64,000 nt of DNA from JBEEOW01 sp041191405 (GTDB taxonomy: Bacteria > Bacteroidota > Bacteroidia > Cytophagales > UBA9547), in assembly GCA_041191405.1 (NCBI GenBank), contig JBEEOW010000001.1, forward strand, positions 124,001-188,000, in the 5' to 3' direction. The notes under the pieces were generated by a model that searched no databases, was not told the origin of the DNA, and was given only the letters and a program-made list of their open reading frames with translations. Of this stretch, positions 60,173-64,000 are shown in pieces; within the stretch, counting starts at the first letter, position 1, and every line of letters begins with the position of its first letter. The position numbers were made by a program, and so were the translations under genes.

Positions 60173-62679
60173 TGATGAAGAAAAATTTTAAAAGCAATAT
60201 ATTTCTATTTTTATTTATTTGTTTTGTTCAAACAGCATTTGCACAATATACCATTAAAGGAAGAGTGACAGATGCAGGTACAAACGAACCTTTAGGGTTT
60301 GTAAATGTATTTGTAAAAGGAACAAAATTTAAGTCAACTACTGATTTTGATGGTAATTATTCAATTACAATTAATTCGTCAGTAACAGTTGATTCCTTAA
60401 CTGCTAGTAATTTAGGATATAAGCCTAAAAAGAAATCATTTATTAAAAATACAAATCAAGTTATTGATTTTCAGTTAGAATCTGTATTACTTTCAACTAG
60501 AGAAGTTGTTATCAGACCAAGAGAAAATACTTCTTATGAAATGGTAAAAAAAGCTGTTGCAAATAAGAAATTAGTATCTCGTGATAACTTAAAAACCTAT
60601 CAAGCTGAAACTTATAGAAGATTAGAAGTAGATATTGATCAAATTTCAGGTAAACTTCGCAAAACTAAACCAATGCGTGAAATTGCAACTTTACTTGATA
60701 GTGTTCATGCTATAAAAGGAGAAGATGGAAAGCCAGTACTTCCTTTTTATGTTTCTGAAAAAGCTGAGGATGTTTATGTACAAAACAAACCATCAGTTTT
60801 ACATAAAAATTATGTTAAGGGCGAAAATATAAAAGGTTTTGGAATAGATGAGGGAACGTTTTTACAGCAAATCATTGAAACTTCATTTATTGAATACGAT
60901 TTCAATCAAAATTATATTCGAGTTGTAAATAAAGATTTTGCTTCACCAATAGGTGATTCTTGGAAACTTTATTACGACTACTATATTTCTGATAGTATGT
61001 TTATTGGAAAAGACTGGTGTTTCAAACTAGAAGTAATGCCAAAAAATAAGTTAGATTTAGCTTTCACTGGTCATATTTGGATTGCAGATTCAAGTTGGGC
61101 TATAAAAAGATTGGATTTGACAGTAGATAAAACAGCGAATTTAAACTTTATAGATCAAATAAAAATTAAACAAGAACTTGAGCCTACAGAAGTAGGAGTT
61201 TGGTTCCCTGCTAGAACTAGAGTTTTGATTGATGTTGAAGAACCTACCGACAGTACCGCAGGTTTAATTGCTAAATTTTATTTATCAAATAGGAATTTAC
61301 AAGTTAATAAAGAATATCCTCCTCGTTTTTTTTCGAATCCACTTGAAAAAGCACCAGATGTTGATAACAAAGATGCAGCATTTTGGGATTTAAATCGTCA
61401 TGAAAAATTAACACAAAATGAAAAAAATGTGTTTAAAATGATTGATACAATTAAGCATTTACCAACAGTTAAATCTTACATCGAAATAATTGATATTGCA
61501 ATTAATGGCTATTATCATCTTAAATATATTGATTTAGGACCATATCCAACAATGTATAGTTTTAATAATGTTGAAGGTTCTAGATTTAGGTTAGGATTTA
61601 AAACTAATCAACAATTTAGTAAATTTATAACCCTACGTGGACATTTGGCTTATGGAACTCGTGATGAGGCTTTTAAATACGGAGCTAGTGCAACTTTATA
61701 TTTATCACGAAAAAAATGGACAACTTTATCCATTTCTCATCAAAGAGATGTAGAACAAGTTGGTTTTATAAATGAGTTTGGACCAGCAAATGCATTGTTT
61801 GCAGCATTTACAAGAATAGGTACTTTAAGAAGACCATATTGGCATACAGAAACCAATATTAGGTTTGAAAATGAAGTAATTAAAGGGATTTTGCCAGCAG
61901 TATATGTTAAATTATTTAATTATGATCCAATTGCTAATGGAGTTGGAAATAACCCATTTGAATTTATAACTGAAAATAATGGAATATCAAACTCTTTTAA
62001 TACTACCGAAATAGGATTTAACTTAAGGTTATCAAGAAAAGAAACATGGTTAAATGCAGGCAATGATAGAAGAAGTATTGGTTCAAAAAATTGGCCTATA
62101 TTAACTTTGAATTATGGGCAAGGATTTAAAGGAGTATTAAATGGAGATTTTAATTATAAAAAATATTCAGCAGTTTTAAATTATAGTTTAAAATTGGGTT
62201 GGTTAGGATACAGTAATATGAATTTAACATCTGCATTAACTGATGGAGTTTTACCTTATCCAGCATTAAGAGTTCATTTAGGTAATCAATCAATATTCTT
62301 TAATAAAAGCTCATTTAACTTAATGAATTTCTTTGAGTTTGTAAGCGATAAGTTTGTAAGTTATCAATTGAATCATCATTTTGAAGGTATTGTTTTCAAT
62401 AAAATACCTTTAATAAAAAAATGGAAATGGAGAGAGATTGCTTCTGCTAATCTTCTTTGGGGTGGTATTTCAAAATCAAACATATCAATTGTACCAAATC
62501 AATTTACTTCACCTCAGTTTTATAATTTAAATAATACCCCTTATATTGAATTAGGATATGGTATAGAAAATATTTTTAAATTTTTAAGAATAGAAATGTT
62601 GCATAGAGTAACTTATCTTAATACACCTTATAAAATAAATAGGGTTGGGATAAGGTTATCTGCAGAAGTTACACTTTAA
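60172..62679 (+). CDS. DUF5686 outer-membrane protein with carboxypeptidase-like regulatory domain
   Basis: 835 residues. Signal peptide ending in AFAQ near residue 25. Residues 27-105 form the carboxypeptidase-D regulatory-like fold: YTIKGRVTDAGTNEPLGFVN, FKSTTDFDGNYSITI. DUF5686 follows, with YEMVKKAVANKKLVSRDNLK and YQAETYRRLEVDIDQISG near 140, VKGENIKGFGIDEGTFLQQI near 230, and a C-terminal membrane beta-barrel ending GIRLSAEVTL. This family is common in Bacteroidota and often called TonB-receptor-like, but no plug domain is present. Role unknown. Its ATG overlaps the topoisomerase stop by one base; a second ATG lies one codon on. Confidence 0.88.
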   Translation: MMKKNFKSNIFLFLFICFVQTAFAQYTIKGRVTDAGTNEPLGFVNVFVKGTKFKSTTDFDGNYSITINSSVTVDSLTASNLGYKPKKKSFIKNTNQVIDFQLESVLLSTREVVIRPRENTSYEMVKKAVANKKLVSRDNLKTYQAETYRRLEVDIDQISGKLRKTKPMREIATLLDSVHAIKGEDGKPVLPFYVSEKAEDVYVQNKPSVLHKNYVKGENIKGFGIDEGTFLQQIIETSFIEYDFNQNYIRVVNKDFASPIGDSWKLYYDYYISDSMFIGKDWCFKLEVMPKNKLDLAFTGHIWIADSSWAIKRLDLTVDKTANLNFIDQIKIKQELEPTEVGVWFPARTRVLIDVEEPTDSTAGLIAKFYLSNRNLQVNKEYPPRFFSNPLEKAPDVDNKDAAFWDLNRHEKLTQNEKNVFKMIDTIKHLPTVKSYIEIIDIAINGYYHLKYIDLGPYPTMYSFNNVEGSRFRLGFKTNQQFSKFITLRGHLAYGTRDEAFKYGASATLYLSRKKWTTLSISHQRDVEQVGFINEFGPANALFAAFTRIGTLRRPYWHTETNIRFENEVIKGILPAVYVKLFNYDPIANGVGNNPFEFITENNGISNSFNTTEIGFNLRLSRKETWLNAGNDRRSIGSKNWPILTLNYGQGFKGVLNGDFNYKKYSAVLNYSLKLGWLGYSNMNLTSALTDGVLPYPALRVHLGNQSIFFNKSSFNLMNFFEFVSDKFVSYQLNHHFEGIVFNKIPLIKKWKWREIASANLLWGGISKSNISIVPNQFTSPQFYNLNNTPYIELGYGIENIFKFLRIEMLHRVTYLNTPYKINRVGIRLSAEVTL

Positions 62680-62691
62680 TAAAAAAATCAT

Positions 62692-63807
62692 TTGATTTAT
62701 AGGTTATTACATATTTTATTTATTTCAATTGTATTGTCATCTTGTCAACACCAAGGTGATGATACAATTCGTTATATACCTGATGTTAATAAAGATTATT
62801 CTCAAATTGAACTTAAACTTTTAGATGATGCAATTAATAGCGATTCTGATAATGATGAATTATTGCATCGTAGAGCTAAATTATTTTTAAAATTTCAAGA
62901 TTATGAAAGAGGTTTGATAGATATCAATAAAGCCATAGCAGAAAATGACCAAATACCTGATTATTATATCACTAAAATAAATTTATTAATGGCATCTAAT
63001 AGAGCAGATAAGGCTCTAGAAGTTGTAAAATTATTGGATAAATTGGATGTTAATGAGTTTGAATTTAATCTAGTTAAAGCCAAAGTTTATTTAAAATTAG
63101 ATAATTATAGATTAGCACTTGATAATGCAAATAGAGCACAAAGATATTTACCATCATCTTATGAAATATATTTGTTAAAAGGTCAGATTTACAGTAATTT
63201 AGGTGATACAACTCGTAGTTTAAGTAACTTTAATTATTCAATCCAAAAACGTAAAGACGTACCTGAAAGTTACCAGTACATTGCTGCCATTTATGAAAAT
63301 CAACGTGATTTTACTACAGCAATGAATTTTGTAAGAACAGGTTTAAGTTTTAACCCTAAAGATGCAATGCTACATTTTAGAAAAGGTAGTATTTATGAAA
63401 AAATTAACCTAAAAGACAGTGCCAAAGTACTTTACCAAATGGCAGTTGATTTAGACCCAGGCTTATATTGGGCAGAATACAAACTCGGACTTTGGTACAT
63501 GGACGTAGGTAATTATTCGTCAGCAGAGCCATATTTTCAAAAAGTGGTTAAATATACCAATTCAATACCAAAAGCAGAGTACTATCTTGGTTTATGCTAT
63601 TGGTACACAGGTAAATATGAATATGCACACAAATTATTAGAAAAAGTTGCCCTTCAAGATACATCAAATCATGAAGCAATTAATAATTTAAATAAAATTA
63701 AAGCTAAATTGCAACTTATTACAGAAAACTCAATCCATGCGTTTAGGAAACAGGATTCTGTATTAAAAGCAAAATCTATCAAAGATTCTATTTTCAAAAA
63801 ACAATAA
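62692..63807 (+). CDS. TPR-repeat lipoprotein
   Basis: 371 residues from a TTG at 62692. The TTG is supported because it gives MIYRLLHILFISIVLSSC, with a lipobox and lipidated Cys at residue 18; no ATG lies before it. About eight TPR units follow, for example LLHRRAKLFLKFQDYERGLI, DYYITKINLLMASNRADKAL and AEYYLGLCYWYTGKYEYAHK, ending in a Lys-rich helix. Such proteins are scaffolds in the outer envelope; the partner is unknown. It lies 12 bp after the DUF5686 gene and 7 bp before thrS. Confidence 0.88.
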   Translation: MIYRLLHILFISIVLSSCQHQGDDTIRYIPDVNKDYSQIELKLLDDAINSDSDNDELLHRRAKLFLKFQDYERGLIDINKAIAENDQIPDYYITKINLLMASNRADKALEVVKLLDKLDVNEFEFNLVKAKVYLKLDNYRLALDNANRAQRYLPSSYEIYLLKGQIYSNLGDTTRSLSNFNYSIQKRKDVPESYQYIAAIYENQRDFTTAMNFVRTGLSFNPKDAMLHFRKGSIYEKINLKDSAKVLYQMAVDLDPGLYWAEYKLGLWYMDVGNYSSAEPYFQKVVKYTNSIPKAEYYLGLCYWYTGKYEYAHKLLEKVALQDTSNHEAINNLNKIKAKLQLITENSIHAFRKQDSVLKAKSIKDSIFKKQ

Positions 63808-63814
63808 TTCTAGA

Positions 63815-64000
63815 ATGATTAAGATTACATTACCTGATGGTTCAGTACGTGAATATGCTAGTGGTATTAGCAGTCACGAAATTGCACTTAGCATAAGCGA
63901 AGGTTTGGCTCGAAATGTTATTGCATCAAAAGTAAATGGTGTAGTATGGGATTCGAACCGTCAAATAACCACCGATGCAAATGTGCAATTACTCACATGG
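63815..64000 (+). CDS. thrS: threonyl-tRNA synthetase, N-terminus only
   Basis: 62 codons to the window edge. The start MIKITLPDGSVREYASGIS is the TGS domain of ThrS, then IALSISEGLARNVIASKVNG, the usual second half of that domain. The editing and catalytic domains lie beyond the window. Only 7 bp separate it from the TPR lipoprotein gene. A RelA-type TGS domain is excluded because the start of the domain is at residue 1. Confidence 0.92.
   Translation, partial: MIKITLPDGSVREYASGISSHEIALSISEGLARNVIASKVNGVVWDSNRQITTDANVQLLTW

Noticed and set aside
1..64000. tRNA, rRNA or other stable RNA genes
   Set aside because: No cloverleaf or rRNA-like sequence was recognised in any intergenic gap; very short or diverged RNAs could be missed by eye.

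Overview
The window reads as a chromosomal segment of a low-G+C member of the Bacteroidota. Four things point there. Promoter-like sequences follow the TTTG-N(17-23)-TAnnTTTG pattern of that phylum, and Shine-Dalgarno sequences are largely absent. Several protein families are typical of the phylum: PD40/OmpA proteins, DUF5686 proteins with a carboxypeptidase-like regulatory domain, the DUF58/BatA aerotolerance proteins and the YtxJ bacillithiol protein. Lipoproteins carry short signal peptides with a Bacteroidota-like lipobox. No rRNA, tRNA, CRISPR array or insertion sequence was recognised. Genus assignment is not possible from the sequence alone.

Layout. 1-9.1 kb: a truncated alanine dehydrogenase, a 3-hydroxybutyryl-CoA dehydrogenase, small secreted proteins, the SMC condensin and a DUF4143-type ATPase preceded by five 23-bp tandem repeats. 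9.1-18.5 kb: a PD40/OmpA envelope protein with two OmpA domains, a DnaQ/GIY-YIG nuclease fusion, and a sulfur-assimilation group (siroheme methyltransferase, sulfite reductase, OsmC protein, O-succinylhomoserine sulfhydrylase) arranged around a divergent promoter region. 18.5-28.2 kb: envelope and housekeeping genes (WG-repeat protein, CtpA protease, FKBP isomerase, pyrF, pdxH), a short Bat operon and ytxJ. 28.5-36.5 kb: a 1241-residue NtrY-like membrane histidine kinase overlapping a 1165-residue predicted outer-membrane barrel, then a small LRR protein.

36.5-54.5 kb is the most distinctive part: an orphan ParA ATPase, two paralogous soluble PAS-PAS chemoreceptors, CheW, CheY, CheB, CheA, a CheC-type phosphatase, a membrane GAF/PAS protein with no output domain, CheR, a stand-alone receiver and a large hybrid histidine kinase. 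All are on one strand. No flagellar, pilus or gliding gene is present here, so the motor or process it controls is unknown. The receptors lack membrane segments, their first PAS domain resembles that of the Aer energy sensor, and a ParA protein lies nearby. I infer a cytoplasmic chemosensory array whose position in the cell may be ParA-dependent.

54.5-64 kb: a possible gene remnant, an ABC half-transporter, a DUF2279-like protein, the GyrA/ParC-type topoisomerase subunit, a DUF5686 surface protein, a TPR lipoprotein and the start of thrS. Three families of short AT-rich dispersed repeats recur between genes, often as inverted pairs between convergent genes, and one lies inside the che cluster.
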